64,000 bases of DNA from contig CM032117.1 of assembly GCA_018894105.1 (NCBI GenBank), positions 42,394,501 through 42,458,500 of the forward strand, read 5' to 3'. Every line of letters begins with the position of its first letter. Position 1 is the first letter of the stretch. This document shows positions 33,571 through 46,160 of the stretch, piece by piece. Source of the DNA: Jacaranda mimosifolia. Its lineage: Eukaryota > Streptophyta > Magnoliopsida > Lamiales > Bignoniaceae. The notes below the pieces were generated by a model, which was not told the origin of the DNA, did not search any database, and saw nothing but the letters and a program-made list of their open reading frames with translations. Position numbers and translations under genes: made by a program.

Positions 33571-35230
33571 CCCATGCATTGAAACAAGGTATTTAGTAAG
33601 GTCATAGAATGGAAGAAACACCCTACAACCAAATATGATGAATGAATACCCATCCACATTATCCTCTCAACTGCCTAGTTAGCCATACCCACAAATCCTC
33701 CAGGAACAATTTAACCTAAGATCTACAATTAACAGAAGACCAGCTACACATAATGGTAGAGGCTCTTGTGAAGAGAATGATTGAACAACAAGCTCTAAGG
33801 GATCCAACATAGTTACCTCCAAGGCAACTCTTTAAGAAGCTGGCAAAACCAGACATAAAAAGGGGATGAAAGAAAAGAGCCCATAAGAGAGAAGTCTCCT
33901 GAGGAGGTGCAAAGCCGAGCTCACACAGGCAAAGATCTATTAAAAGCTATGGGTAAATCTTTGTGGTAATTGACTCTAGGCGAGTCCCAATAGCAAAAAC
34001 CATATTTGGAAGGCCAAGATGAACCAATCAATGGAAGACTAGAAGAAATTAGGAGAAGAGCCGTTCAAGGACTTACTCTGCAAAAGAGAGGATCTCCTTT
34101 TAGCACCAACTTACTAGTAGAAGTTGTACCTCTTAGCATCAAAGTCTAACCTCCCAAAGTACGATGAAAATTCTTATCCCCAAGAACACTTGACAACCTT
34201 TAAGCATATTATGCAGCTATATATATGGCCTATTGGATGCAATCAATTATATGGTATTTATTGCCACATTATATGGCAAAGTTCAGGGATAGTTCATGTT
34301 TGTACTATCGGGAAGAGCGGTTAGATATGATAAACTGTATCAGAAGTTTTCACTTTGCAATTAAAAAGAAAGCTAAGCAATATATTACTTACCTATTTAC
34401 CATTAGGCAAGGAGAAGGGGAGTCCTTGAGGGTCTTTATGAATAGATTAAATAAAGGAATATTGGAAGTCCAAGATATTAGTATAGAAATGATAACCAAC
34501 ATCTTAATATATTGATTAAAGAAGAGAACCTTTGCATTTGCTTTAGCAAGAATGTTAGCTTATGACATTGAACACTTAATAGAAATAGCACAATAATATA
34601 TACATGAAGAAGAAATCAATCACATGAAGGATAAGAAATGACTAGAAAATATATGAGGAAAAAGAAAGAACCAAGAAGATGCGAGTGAGGACCACCATAG
34701 AACTTGAAAAAGATCACAAGATGTCTCAACCAAATCCTATATTTCATCAGCGCACATCATTGAGAGTTCCTTAAGCCCAAGCTATGCTAGCAATAACATT
34801 AATAAATATAATGCAATTGCTCCAAAAGTAGGGACACACTCCTAACAAGCGAGCCTCAAACAAGTATTGCATTTTCTATAGAGACAAAAGACATGATACG
34901 GAAGAATGTTTTCAGTTGAAAGATGAGAGAGAAAGGCTTATACAATGAAGATACTTGAAAGAATTTATGGCAGATGTGGCTAATAGAAGTCTCAAGAAAC
35001 ATTCAAAAGAGAGGCGATCGTACAGTCGATCTAGAAACTCAAATGAATAACTTATTGATGGGAGAATAAACAACTTAGACAAGACAACAAAAGAACTTAC
35101 CAAAGAGAAGAGTGATTAACATAATATTAAGAAGCCTTATTGGGGGAGATTTGATGAATGAGGGACAATGTTATACAAGAAAGATGAGCTCACAACAACA
35201 AATCTTGGCTGTAGAAAAACAGAACATGTC
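33571..35230 (+). pseudogene. Tat gag, broken
   Basis: A gag core is readable at about 34130-34515: LPKYDENSYPQEHL, then after frame changes FTIRQGEGESLRVFMNRLN. This Q..ESL..F..R.N block is the conserved heart of Tat/Athila gag. Near 34870-34920 a Cys/His segment (NKYCIFYRDKRHDTEECF) marks the gag C-terminus. The fragment at 10797-12366 is a reversed copy of the same part. Stops are frequent and no continuous frame exceeds about 100 codons. Confidence 0.8.
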
Positions 35231-37203
35231 AATCACTTTCTATCATGGTGACCTGGAAAGAGTCAATACACCCTAAGATGATGATTATAATCGTAGACAT
35301 AGCCAATTTTGTAGTACAGAAGATATTAGTCAATAGTGGTAGCTCAGTAGATATCATTTTCCTTGATACTCTCAAAAGGGTGGAGTTAAATATATCGACT
35401 ATTTAGCTAGTTCACACATCCCTAATAGGCTTTGGTGGGTTAGAGCTAACTCCCTTGGGTACTATTGATCTGCCCACCTTTATGGGAATAGAACTGATCG
35501 AAGTGGAAATTTTTTATGCTAAAGTACTTAGTGTTTGATTCTCTATTTGCTTATAATAGAATATAGTGCTATGCAAACAAGGCTTGAACAAATTTATAGT
35601 AATCTCAACATATCACTTTAAAGTAAAACTTCTGACCAAAATGGGAGTAGGAGAGTTCAACTGTGACTAGAAGATAGCCATGAATGCTATAATGTGCCCA
35701 CTTGAATGGAGTAGAGGAAAGAGAGTGGCACAAAAAAAATAAAATATCATAATGCGACCTATTGAAAGTGGTGAGACATTGTAGATGGAGGAGCTTTAGC
35801 AACGTAAAAGAAGGAAGATACAAAGGCAAAGCCTTTTGAGTACAAGAACGTGGAACTTTTTCTATGCAATTTCAAAAGGATAACATGACTAGGGGGATAA
35901 ATAGATCCTAGGATGCAAGTAATGATTATAGAGTTTATGATAAAGAACATAGATGTTTTTGCATGAAAACCTTCAGAATTCAATGGAGTTGATTTAGAGA
36001 TAATAGTCCACACTTTAAATGTCAATCTTAAAGCTAAACCAATAAAACAGAAGAAAATGAATTTTAGAGATGATAGAAATAACATTATTAAGGAAGAAGT
36101 TAAGAAGCTGTTGGAAGCTAGGTACATAGTAGAGATACATTTCACTAAGTTGTTTCCGAATATAGTGCTAGTGCCAAGGATCCCAAGAAAATAGAGAATT
36201 TATACTGACTTCGTCGCTTTAACAAGGCGTGTTTAAAAGAAACTTACCAATTTCCCAGAATAGACACTTTAGTTGATTCAACAGCTGAGTGCACATTATT
36301 GAGTATAATAGAAACGTATCAGGGGTATCACCAGATCTTCACGGCTACACATGATAGAGATAAGACAACCTTCATAACTAAGAAATAGATATATCGCTAC
36401 AATGTCATGCTTTTTAGCTTAAAGAGTATAGGGGCCACATACTAGGAATTGTTGAAAAAGATTTTAAAAGATTAAATAGGCCGAACTACAGAGGTGTATA
36501 TAGACAACAAGCTCATCCAAAACACGAGGGAAAAAGAGTACCTCTAATATTTGGGTGAAGCCTTCAGTATCATGAAGTGATCTAGGATGCAACTGAATCT
36601 ATCCATATGCACATTTGGTGTACGTGGGGAGAAATTCATAGGATATATGGTAAGTGAGGGGGAATTGAGGCGAACTCGAAAAAAGATTAAGGCCATTATG
36701 GCCATGGGACCACCTAGAACGCCCAAGGAAGTATAGAAACTTATAGGGAGGATCGTGTTACTGAACAAGTTTATCTCAAGGTCTGGCAATAGGGCTCTTT
36801 CATTCCTTAAAGTCCTAAGGTATGTGAAGAACTTCGAAAGGATAGACAAGTGTGACAAGACATTCCAAGAGCTCAATGAATACTTAACAACTAGACCTCT
36901 ATTATCCAAACTGAGATTTGGGGAGACACTATACGTGTACTTAACAATTTCAAATAAGGTGATTAGTGCAGTATTGGTGAAGGCCAAAAATGAAGAACAT
37001 AAGCACGTATACTACGTCAGCTATCTTTTATTAAGGGCAGAGAAAAATTACATGAAGTTGAAGAAGTAGCATTAGCATTGGTAACAACAACTAGAAATTT
37101 TAGACCATATTTTCGATTGCATCCCATTATAGTCTTAACAATCCATAGTTTGAAAGAGTTGTTATCAAAACCAAAATTTTCAAGTAGGCTGGTTAGATAG
37201 GTT
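35231..37203 (+). pseudogene. Tat protease, RT and RNase H (first part of pol)
   Basis: The protease near 35290-35400 reads ILVNSGSSVDIIFLDTLK: the catalytic Asp of DSG is Asn. The RT spans about 36000-36600, with RR.N.AC near 36215, F.T.HDRDKTTF and MLFSLKSIGATY blocks. Its catalytic box reads YIDN, lacking the second Asp of Y[VI]DD. The connection and RNase H domain follow at 36640-37200 (FIGYMVSEGEL, ISKV...DKTFQELNEYL, YVYLTISNKVISAVLV, YYVSYLLLRAEKNYMKL). The frame is interrupted by many stops, and the RNase H is then cut at 37211 by the hAT insertion and resumes at 44598. Confidence 0.87.
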
Positions 37204-37299
37204 ATAGAGCTTAGGAGTGTAACAAGCCAAACTGAGTCCAAATATAGCAAGCTCAAAATTGACTCGTTGAATAGACGAAGGCTTATGCTTCCTCTTGCG

Positions 37300-38408
37300 T
37301 AGCCAATTAATTGTTGGAATTAATTGTTAATTCTAGATTTATTTAACTATTTAATGAGTGATGAATGAATGGAGATGATCATGAGCCCTTAATATTGATT
37401 TTATTTGTTTCAAGTTGTTGAAAATGGTTGTATTAAATTAAGGCTTGCATGCCTCTTAATTTCTATCTTGCAAATGTTATGAGAGTAGAACCACTAAGAG
37501 TGAGGATTTCTTTCTTTTGTAAATGTTACAAGGAGCAAAGAGACCATTGGAGGCATGGAGACCCATAAATGTATGGGGATACACTCATGTAATAGCTAGA
37601 TTTAATCAACCCACTTAAAATCAACAAGGTGGTGCACCTATGGCTGTAAGTGCACCACTTCGTTAGGCTCATAGTCATCCCACCCTAGGAGCATGCTAGG
37701 CGCATTTACTTATTTATGCTTTTCATATCCTATTTGTATGAGATGCATGGTTAGGATATAGAAAACCTAAATAAGAAGATAAAATGATGAGATCTTTGCA
37801 AGCAAAAACCCTCTACTTAGAATGTCTAAGTGTTTTTCAATATTAAGTCAAAATGAATAGAAATTAAAAGAGTTTTAATTAATCCATGCCTTCTACCAAT
37901 AGTGTGTGGCATGACGATGCTACCATTATTTGTGTGATGTCTCACCAGTCAAGGGTCACACTTATAGTGGAAAGCTGTGACCATATACTTAGCATATGAT
38001 GTATCTTTGATTTGAGAACGCCCATGCATTGTCACACGAGTTGTGGGATGTCGTGGTGCCCGTCTTGAATCAAAGTTTGATTAGGTCTGACTTAAGACCT
38101 AGTAATGTGGACGCCTCACGAGTTGTGGGTCTACATGAAAAGTAAAGCAAAATATATCAAGTGTTGCATAAGATGCAATTAGCAAAAGTTGCTTACCTTT
38201 TGATTGTTTGTTGATGTCTGACGAGTCGTGGGTCCACTTACTAGGAAATGAGATTTACCGAATTCTTTTATGGGGTGAAGGATTTGATAAAATAGTGGAA
38301 GAAAAATATGCTTAAAAGACCATAAACATGTTTTCAATATCAAAATTCAATCATATGCTTATACTATTTTTTCGCCTCTTGTAGATTTTTAAAATTTTCA
38401 AAAAGAAA
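37300..38408 (+). other. Copia B leader and unassigned 5' sequence; 5' LTR not found
   Basis: From about 37880 it aligns with the copia A leader (GGGTCACACTTATAGTGGAA, CATATACTTAGCATATGATG) and shares the four-fold GAG/GTC-GTGGG motif. Between 37300 and 37880 I find neither the 2.2-kb LTR nor a primer site, so copia B has lost its 5' end or that part has been replaced by unrelated sequence. Confidence 0.6.
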
Positions 38409-39300
38409 ATGGCTGAAAATCCACTCGCAAGCATTTTGCAAACCAATAAACTCACCAGGACTAACTTTTGTGATTGGTTAAGGAACCTTAAAATCATTCT
38501 TGACTTTGAAAATAGGACTTATGTACTTGATCAAAGTCCACCGAACACCTTGGGTGATAAGGCCCGTGAATTGTTCACTAAATTTGTAGATGATGATCTA
38601 TAAGTGAGATACCTCATGATGGTTTCCATGACTAATAAGCTCCAAAAGACACATGAGCAAATGAGGTATGCATGTCAGATCTACAAGCACCTACAAGAGT
38701 TGTATGGTGTATAAACAAGACACGAAAGGTTGGCTTTGTCTAGAGAGCTCTTTAGATCAATAATGGTAGAGGGTTCTAGTGTCCATGATCACGGGCTTAA
38801 GATGATTGGACTTATCGAAAAGCTTGGACAACTAGATGTGGTCATGGATAATAATCTCTACATGGATTTGATCCTGCAATCATTGCCCCCTTCATTCGAC
38901 CAATTCATTATGAACTTTAATATATCCAAGCAAGAGGTAACGATTAACGAATTGGTGAACATGATGGTGACCGCCGAGGCGACTATGAAAAAGGAAAAGC
39001 CTCTTATGCTTGCTTTCGCCTCTAAGTCGAAAGGCCCTAGGTCCTAGAAAGGGAAGTAAGAAGAAGAAGAGTTCTTTCTTGAAAAGGATGCAACCTTTGA
39101 AAGGTTTAGGGGGAGTTAAGAAGAAGAACAGTGATAAAATCGATGCAACTTGTTTTTACAATGGCGAAAAGGGGCATTGGAAAAGAAACTGCAAAGAATA
39201 CATTAGCACCCTTGGGAAGGGTATGTACATCATTGAAGTGCACTTAATGACTAATTCATCCTCATGGGTATTTGATACTGCATGCGATTCTCACCTTTAT
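38409..39300 (+). pseudogene. Copia B gag (UBN2-type), broken
   Basis: It starts ATGGCTGAAAATCCACTCGC and reads MAENPLASILQTNKL then RTNFCDWLRNLKIIL, VDDDL, then (38730-39047) HDHGLKMIGLIEKLGQLDV and FNISKQEVTINELVNMM, then a Lys-rich tail. The knuckle CFYNGEKGHWKRNC near 39151-39192 has lost its second Cys (Asn). Stops at about 38602 and 38714 and a frameshift near 39045 break it. Better preserved than copia A gag and useful as its reference. Confidence 0.86.
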
Positions 39301-42253
39301 AATTCGTTATAGGGGGTGGAAAGAAGAAAGAGTCTACGTGAAGGGAATATGATTCTCTGCCTCAAAAATGGAGCAAGAGTTGTCGCCACGGTCTAAGGCA
39401 TACTAAAGTTAAACTTGAGGAATGCTTGTATTGTGTTAGATCTTTGTTATTATGTATCCCAACTTGTTAAGAACATTGTTTCAATTCTTGTTCTTGATTA
39501 TGAAGGATATGATTTTTCTATATCAAATGGGGTTTTGAAAGCACTAAAGAATGGTTCTTTAATTGCACAAAGTATATTGAATAATGGATTATACATACTA
39601 GATTCCCAACCTTTACTAATGCACATTCAATCAAGTAAAAGAAAATTAGATAACCAAGAAGATGCCATTCTTTGGCATGCAAGACTTGGGCATATCTCTA
39701 AAAATAGGATGAACAAGTTAGAAGCTCTCAAAGCACTAAAAGTTAGTGGCATTGAGAACTTTCCAACTTGTGAATCTTGTTTGAAGGGAAAAATAACCAA
39801 GACTCCTTTTGTGGGACTAACGGAGTGCACTACAAATCCTTTGGATTTGATCCATACGGATGTTTGTGGCCCACTAAGAGTTAGTGTGAGAGGAGGCTAT
39901 TCCTACTTCATCACCTTTACCGATGATTATAGTCGTTTCGGACATGTGTATCTTATGAAATACAAGTTCGAAGCTTTTGAAAAGTTCAAAGTGTACAGAA
40001 ATGAAGTGGAAAAGCAAAAGGCACTTAGTATTAAAGCTCTTCGATCGGATCAAGGGAAAGAATATTTAAAACCAAATTCTTCAATTATCTAAAGGAGAAT
40101 AAGATTCTCTTTCAATGAACTCTACCCAACACTCCCCAACATAATAGCATAGCCGAAAGGAGAAACCATACCTTGTTGAACATGGTACTTTCCATGATGA
40201 GCTTTTTCGATGTACCCATATCTTTTTGGGGATACACCTTACAAACGATATCGATGCTAATAAATATAGTACCATCAAAGTTGGTGCCAAAAACACCGCA
40301 TAAGATGTGGAATGGCAAAGCACCCTCTTATCAATATCTTAAGGTTTAGGGGTCTCCCGCGCCCACGTGTGACGGACAGTGGGAGACAAGTTGGATAATA
40401 GATCCACCTTGTGCAAGTTTGTGGGATACCCAAGAGAGTCTTTGGATTATTACTTTTATGATCCCTCGGAACAAAATGTGTTTGTTTCGAGGAACCCCAC
40501 CTTTTAGAAAGATAATTTCTATTGGATAGAATGGTGTTGTTGTTGAACTTGATGAAGTTCAAGATGATCATCAAATCCCACAAGTGGTAAAAATAAGTGA
40601 GCATGTAGAGCCTTATACACAACCTTTAAGAAGGTTGGACTGAATCAAGAAGCAACCTAAAAGGTTTGGATTCCTTTAAGAGACGGGCTAATCAGATAAT
40701 GATCCTAAGACCTATGAGGAAGCTATATTGGACATAGACTCAGGACATTAGCTTGATGCCATGAGATCTGAAATGGACTCTATGTACTCCAACAAAGTAT
40801 GGACTTTGCTAGATCCACCAAAGGGAATAGTTTTTGTCGGTTGCAAGTGGATCTATAAGCGAAAGCTTGGAGTCAATAGAGAGGTAATGACCTTTAAGGC
40901 GCGACTAGTGGCAAAAGGTTACACTCAAAGACCCGATATCAATTTCGTGGAAACTTTTTCACCGATCGCAATGCCTAAGTCCATTTGGATTCTACTTCCC
41001 ATAGCCGCATATTATGACTATAAGATGTGGCAAATGGATATGAAAATCACTTTCCTCAATGGAGACATTGAAGAAGAAATCTATATGGAGCAACCACAAG
41101 GTTTTATATCAAAGGGGAATGAGCAAAAATTTTGCATACTCTAGAGATCCATCTATGGACTCAAACAAGCATCCCAAAGTTGGAACATACATTTTGACAA
41201 GGCAGTTAAATCATTTGGCTTTGTCAAAAATATGTATAAACCATGTGTATAAGAAGGCTAGTGGGAGTAGCATATAATTTATTGTGTGTTATGTCAATGA
41301 CATCTTTCTCATTGGGAATAAGGTAGGAATGCTAAAGTGTACTAAAGCATGGTTATCTACTCAATTCTCCATGAAGAATTTGGGAGAAGCATCCTACGTA
41401 TTGGGAATGCATATCTATAGAGATAGATCGAGAAGGGTGTTGGGGCTTTCCCAAACCCCGTACATTGACAAGATACTAAAGAGGTTAAGTATGGAATAAT
41501 CCAAGAGGTGATTTCTTCCCATGGGATATTGCATTCGTCTCTCCAAGTCTATGGCCCCTAGGACTGATAACGAGAGACAAAGAATGTCCCACATACCTTA
41601 TACCTCTGCTATTGGTAGCATATATATACCATTCAATGTACAAGACTAGATATAGCACACATACTAAGTGTTACAAGTCATTGCCAATCCAATCCCGGTG
41701 ACAATCATTGGATAGCCGTAAAAGCAATCCTTAAGTACTTAAGAAGGACTAAGGACTTATTTTTCGTATACGAATGTGGAGAATTGAAACTTAAGGGGTT
41801 TTCATGTTCTAGTTTTCAATCCAATGAAAATGACCTAAAATCCACTTTTGGATTCAAATTTTTCCTCAATGGTGGGGCGGTGAGTTAGAAGAGTTCCAAA
41901 TAAGATGCCACAGCCGATTCTGCCATAGAGACAGAATATATTGTGGCTTCATAAGATACAAAGGAAGGTGTTTGGATGAAAAACTTCATTTAAGAGTCGA
42001 ATATAGTGCATAGGATTGGTGAGCCAGTAGTTGTCTTCTATGACAACAATGGGACTGTAGCCCAACCTGAAAAGCCAAGACCTCATTAGAGATCCAAGCA
42101 CATCCGGGATATCATTGATAAAGGCAATATCCGATTGGAGAGAGTTGCCTAGGAAGAAAAATATAGTAGATCTACTGACTAAACCCCTATCACAAAAGGT
42201 CTTTGAAGGACATGTTGAGAAGATAGGTCTTATGACTATGGAAAATTGGCTTT
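39250..42253 (+). pseudogene. Copia B pol: protease, integrase, RT, RNase H
   Basis: Protease WVFDTACDSH lies near 39265. The longest intact stretch is 39415-40092 (225 codons): the protease end, the GAG-pre-integrase HHCC (WHARLGHI...CESCLKGK) and the integrase core with Asp in DLIHTDVCG and SDQGKEYL, i.e. the DD-E residues are kept. After a frameshift come the rest of integrase (40090-40520) and RT (40750-41300), with KWIYKRKLG, WQMDMKITFLNGDIEEEIYM and SIYGLKQAS. The catalytic box is mutated to YVND near 41290. RNase H follows, ending DLLTKPLSQKVF...NWLWDKW at about 42250. At least six stops or frameshifts; inactive. Confidence 0.88.
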
Positions 42254-42269
42254 GGGACAAGTGGGAGAT
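42254..42269 (+). other. Polypurine tract of copia B
   Basis: A GGGACAAGTGGGAGAT-like purine run immediately 5' of the LTR start TGTTGGAATAG, better preserved than in copia A. Confidence 0.75.
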
Positions 42270-44502
42270 TGTTGGAATAGTGCCGCATAAGCCAATTAGA
42301 TTAGCGTTGAAAACTATTTCACTTGTGATACAATCTTGATTGAATGATATTCTTTATATGACCATCTTCATCTTATGCTTATTATTACTTCACTGGCATT
42401 TGGTTGAAGCCCTTGGATCACACAAGACTATGGCACTTGGTCATGCACTGGGTGGTAATCATGGAATAAGTCTTACACGGTCGTGATCTTTAATCTTCCA
42501 AGTCATAGGATCTTGTGAGAAAGGGCATCTAAGATCTGGATAAACTTGCACTAACGATGAATAAATCCAAGGGTTGGATGTTGCTCCATTCCATGAGCAA
42601 TCCCATATGAGATATAGATGCATGTTAGTAGATGCTTGTTAGAGAACAAAGTACTCAAGGCCCGCCTAGAAAATCCACTAGATAGTCGAAGTGGCAAGTC
42701 AGTAGTGGCAAGTTCTCCAGCTTACACTAGTGTATACAATTAGTCCTTTGACCTGAGGAACCATGGCAACCTTGTGTTTAGGTCCTCATGTTTTGACTCC
42801 TCCTTGGTCATTTAGTGGGCTGTTTGAGTAGTTATTAGGCATGAGCTACTTAGATATGGAGGTTTGTGAGATCCAAGATGGAATCCAACTCCTCATCTTT
42901 GTGATGGTGATGGCATCTCCTATGTATTCTATAATGATCGATTCTAAGAAATCCTTGCGCAAGTTAGTATAACAATTTAGAAAATGAGTTTTTCAAAGAT
43001 GAGGTCATAAAGTGGAACAGAACATTGGGAATAGAGACATAGTATCAAGGCTATTAGGGAATTGGCAAATATCTTGCCCTACACCTCTTTCGGGAGATAA
43101 GAGACGGCATGAACGTATTTGCATGATACGCATAGAGCTATAATGGTTCTCCAAAAGCATTTATTTCGGCCAATTAATTGGGCTCCATGGGCTTGAGGTT
43201 GGACATCGACCATGGAGATTGGATACTCTTCAATTAATGGAGATTACTTGAATTGAGACGATTAGTTTAAAGGAATTTAAACTAAAATGAATATATAATA
43301 TTCAAAAGTCACAAGGAGTTTTGAGCCCATGTCCAATAAATAGTTAAACCTATTGAGTCACACACAAAAGCCAATTGCATTTCCTACTCGATGGAGGAAT
43401 TTTTCTAAGTGTTAGGAAATTCACTCCAAGTGACTGATTATGGGGTGACCTAAAATTGAGGTCAAGTTTGGCTTGATTAATTTAATTATTAAATTGATCA
43501 ACTAATTTAAGGAGTTAAATTAGACCAATAATTATTGAGTTAATTATATGGTACCACATGACCATCAACTAGTCAACTTAAAGAGTTAAGTTAACAATTC
43601 TTAGCTTAAAGAGTTAAGCTAATTGACTTAAGAGTTAAGTCAAGGATTAATTAATTAAATTAAATTTTTTAATTTAATTAATGAGAGGAATCTATTTTGG
43701 AGGAAAAATTCAGATGAAAGGTTCATTTGGTGTGGTATTATAATTAATTTGAAATTAGATTCCAAATATAATTGAAATGCACACAAAATTCAAATTTGAT
43801 TTGAATTTGCCAACTTGCAAGCAAGTGAGTGGTCCCCCACCTTGAGGAAGGTGTGATGCCACCTTGGCATCACACCATCCTCCCTCTCTATATAGATATA
43901 GAGGTGAGGGTGGGTAGTATAATGCTTTTCCATGTGAAGAATTAGATTCTCACATTTTTCCCTCATTCAAGTGTTGCCTCATGAGTTGAAGCTTCACTTC
44001 TCTCTTCTTCTCCACCCCCTAAATCGACCATCTACCACTCATTTCTCCTCTCTATATCCAGCTAATACTGAGGAGAAATAGGAAATAGCATTAGTATGTG
44101 GATCATATTGATAGAGGCAAGATGACATGATTGCTAGCCTTTGAAGATCCACTAGTCATGGTAGTAACTTGGCAATTTTATTCCAGGAGATCCAGAAGAA
44201 TTTTTAATCTAAAATTTTCAAAAGTAGATTTATCAAAGAGTTGAGAAGCTACTAGACTCTTTCCAAAATTTTTGGAAGAGCTTGCATTATGCAAAAGTTA
44301 CATCCTTTCTACTATGCCGTTGTTTGGCAGTTTCTGGATTGAAAAAGAGTTATTTATCTTTCTTTTGGATTTTGCTAATCAAGGTAATTCTCCATCCAAA
44401 TTTGAATCATAAGCATCTTTAGATCCTTGTTTGCTTGTGAAGCACTAGTTAATTTCAGTTTGAAATTTTAATTATTGGATCCTAGTGTTACACTTGCCTT
44501 CA
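42270..44502 (+). repeat. Copia B 3' LTR (complete, 2233 bp)
   Basis: Runs from TGTTGGAATAGTGCCGC to TACACTTGCCTTCA. It is collinear with the copia A LTRs and the solo LTR, including the GATAGTCGAAGTGGCAAG segment at 42694 that marks where plastid DNA broke the copia A LTR. TATA box TCTATATAGATATAG at 43887. It is followed directly by hAT sequence (AGCTTTTCGAGTCG), so this is the true element end. Confidence 0.9.
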
Positions 44503-44597
44503 AGCTTTTCGAGTCGAATATTGTTGAACTCGGCTCTGTTCATTTAACTGACAAGCTCAAATTGTTCGTGAATCATCTCGTCTCATTTACATCCCTA

Positions 44598-46160
44598 ATA
44601 GAGCTTAGTGAATTCTCTGTAGACTTTGAACATCGAAGCACCACGAAAGCATAAGTACTAGCAGATATTATGGTGGAAATGAGTAATGTTGAAGAGGTGA
44701 TGGTGGTATAAGTAGTGGGCAATCTCAAGTGCTAATGGTTGATGCATAGGGATGGATTTTCGATGGCATAAAGAGGAGGAGTAAGAATTTAGTTTTGAGG
44801 ACCATAGTAGAGAGAGTTGAAGTTTTTTTTTTAAACTCAATTTCCAGGTCACTAATAGTGAAGTTGAGTATGAGGTGTTAATATGTGGAGAAGATCGCAT
44901 AAAAGCTCAAAGGATATTTATAAATATTCTGAAACCAATATTGTAATATATCTTGACTTCAAAGGGCTAATTAAATATTTGGAGAAAAGGGAACTACCTT
45001 GTAATCACATAAAAGTTCAAAGGGCAAAGCACGTGCATCTAGGTTGATGGTATGCAAAGGAGAGCTTTACAAGATATCTATATTATGCCCTTTTGAGGTA
45101 TTTAGGAGAAGCCGATTCTAAGTATATAATGAAAGAAATCCATGGGGGAAGTTTTGGAAACTATTCGGGAGGTCATATGTTAGCACATAATATACAAAGG
45201 CATGGATTCTTTTGGCCTATAGTAGTCAAAGATGCTCTGGACTTTACCAAGAGGTATGGGGAATGTGAACTGCACGCAAACATCCCTCATTATGTCATAA
45301 ATGAGATATAGTTGATTAAGATTACTTATCCTTTTGATTTATAGGGAATACGAGGTATGTTTCCCCCATCTCCAGGGTGGCAAAAGTTTATCATAGTAGC
45401 AGTGAACCGATCCTTCAGAAGTGGTGGAGGTCGGAGCGGTAGCCAAAATATTAGAAAATAATGTGACGAACTTCTTATAATGGAACATTGTTTGTAGGTT
45501 TGATGTTCCAAGAATCTTGATATTAGATAATAAAATACAATTTCAAGGAAAGAAAGTGGTCGAATAGTGCAAGGACCTTAACATCCAACAAAATTTCACT
45601 TCAGTAGGAAATCCACAAGCAAACGAGAAGATTGAGGTCACAAACTAGACCGTACTTAAAAATTAAAGATAAGGATAAGTGGGGCAAAAAGAAATTAGAT
45701 AGAAGAACTCCCAGGGGCTCTATAGGTTTATTAAACTACCCCCAAGACTTCGATTGGTGAAACTCTGTTTTGTCTAGTATATAGATTGGAGATAGTAATC
45801 CCAACAGAAATTGGAATGCCATTTCATAGAGTGCATAAATATGATGCACTAACTAATAAAAGAGAGAACATTTTTGAACTTGAGGTGGTGGAAGAAAAGA
45901 GAGATAGAGCCTATTTGAAGATCTTGGCTGATAAGTAAACTATAGTGGCAACTTTTAATAAAAAAAAGTCAAATCCAGAACTTCCAGGTATGAGACTTCC
46001 TTCTCTGAAAAATGGTAGTTTTGAAACATGTGAGAAAGCTAGATGGGAAGGGCTATTCAAACTTGTAGAAATAACCAAGAAGAGGCGTGCAGGTTGGAAG
46101 GGAAGCCCTTCCTAAGACTTGGCATACACAAAATTTTGAGGAAATTTCATGCGTAGATTC
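44598..46160 (+). pseudogene. Tat RNase H end, second RNase H and integrase (continued pol)
   Basis: It resumes exactly where 37211 stopped (ELSEFSVDFEHRSTTKA) and is collinear with 21330-22910. A decayed aRNH is at 44730-44900. The integrase zinc-binding region at 45093-45311 reads SGGHMLAHNIQRHGFFWP, VVKDALDFTKRYGECELHAN; the first Cys of the CxxC pair (usually KCDxCQ) is Tyr. The core and C-terminal domain (ETLFCLVYRLEIVIPTEIGM-like phrases in shifting frames, 45740-46150) follow. It ends at the QNFEEISCVDSSIKYY-like stretch near 46160. Stops and indels throughout. Confidence 0.83.

Larger units (their letters stand above)
37212..44597. mobile_element. hAT-like element, itself carrying copia B
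   Basis: The left end TAGGAGTGTAACAAGCC and the right end (reverse complement TAGGGATGTAAATGAGAC) are related termini. Identical 8-bp duplications ATAGAGCT lie at 37204-37211 and 44598-44605, and joining them recreates the Tat sequence GTTATAGAGCTTAGTGAATTC, seen uninterrupted near 21329. The outer about 70-100 bp on each side (GCAAGCTCAAAATTGACTCG; GTTCATTTAACTGACAAGCTC) belong to a widespread GAGCTC-rich plant hAT family. Everything between about 37300 and 44502 is copia B, which must have inserted into the hAT element. Confidence 0.88.

Noticed and set aside
35759..36145. 128-codon minus-strand ORF, also echoed at 10809-11006
   Set aside because: It is the antisense shadow of Tat RT; the similarity between the two places reflects the homologous element, not a conserved protein.
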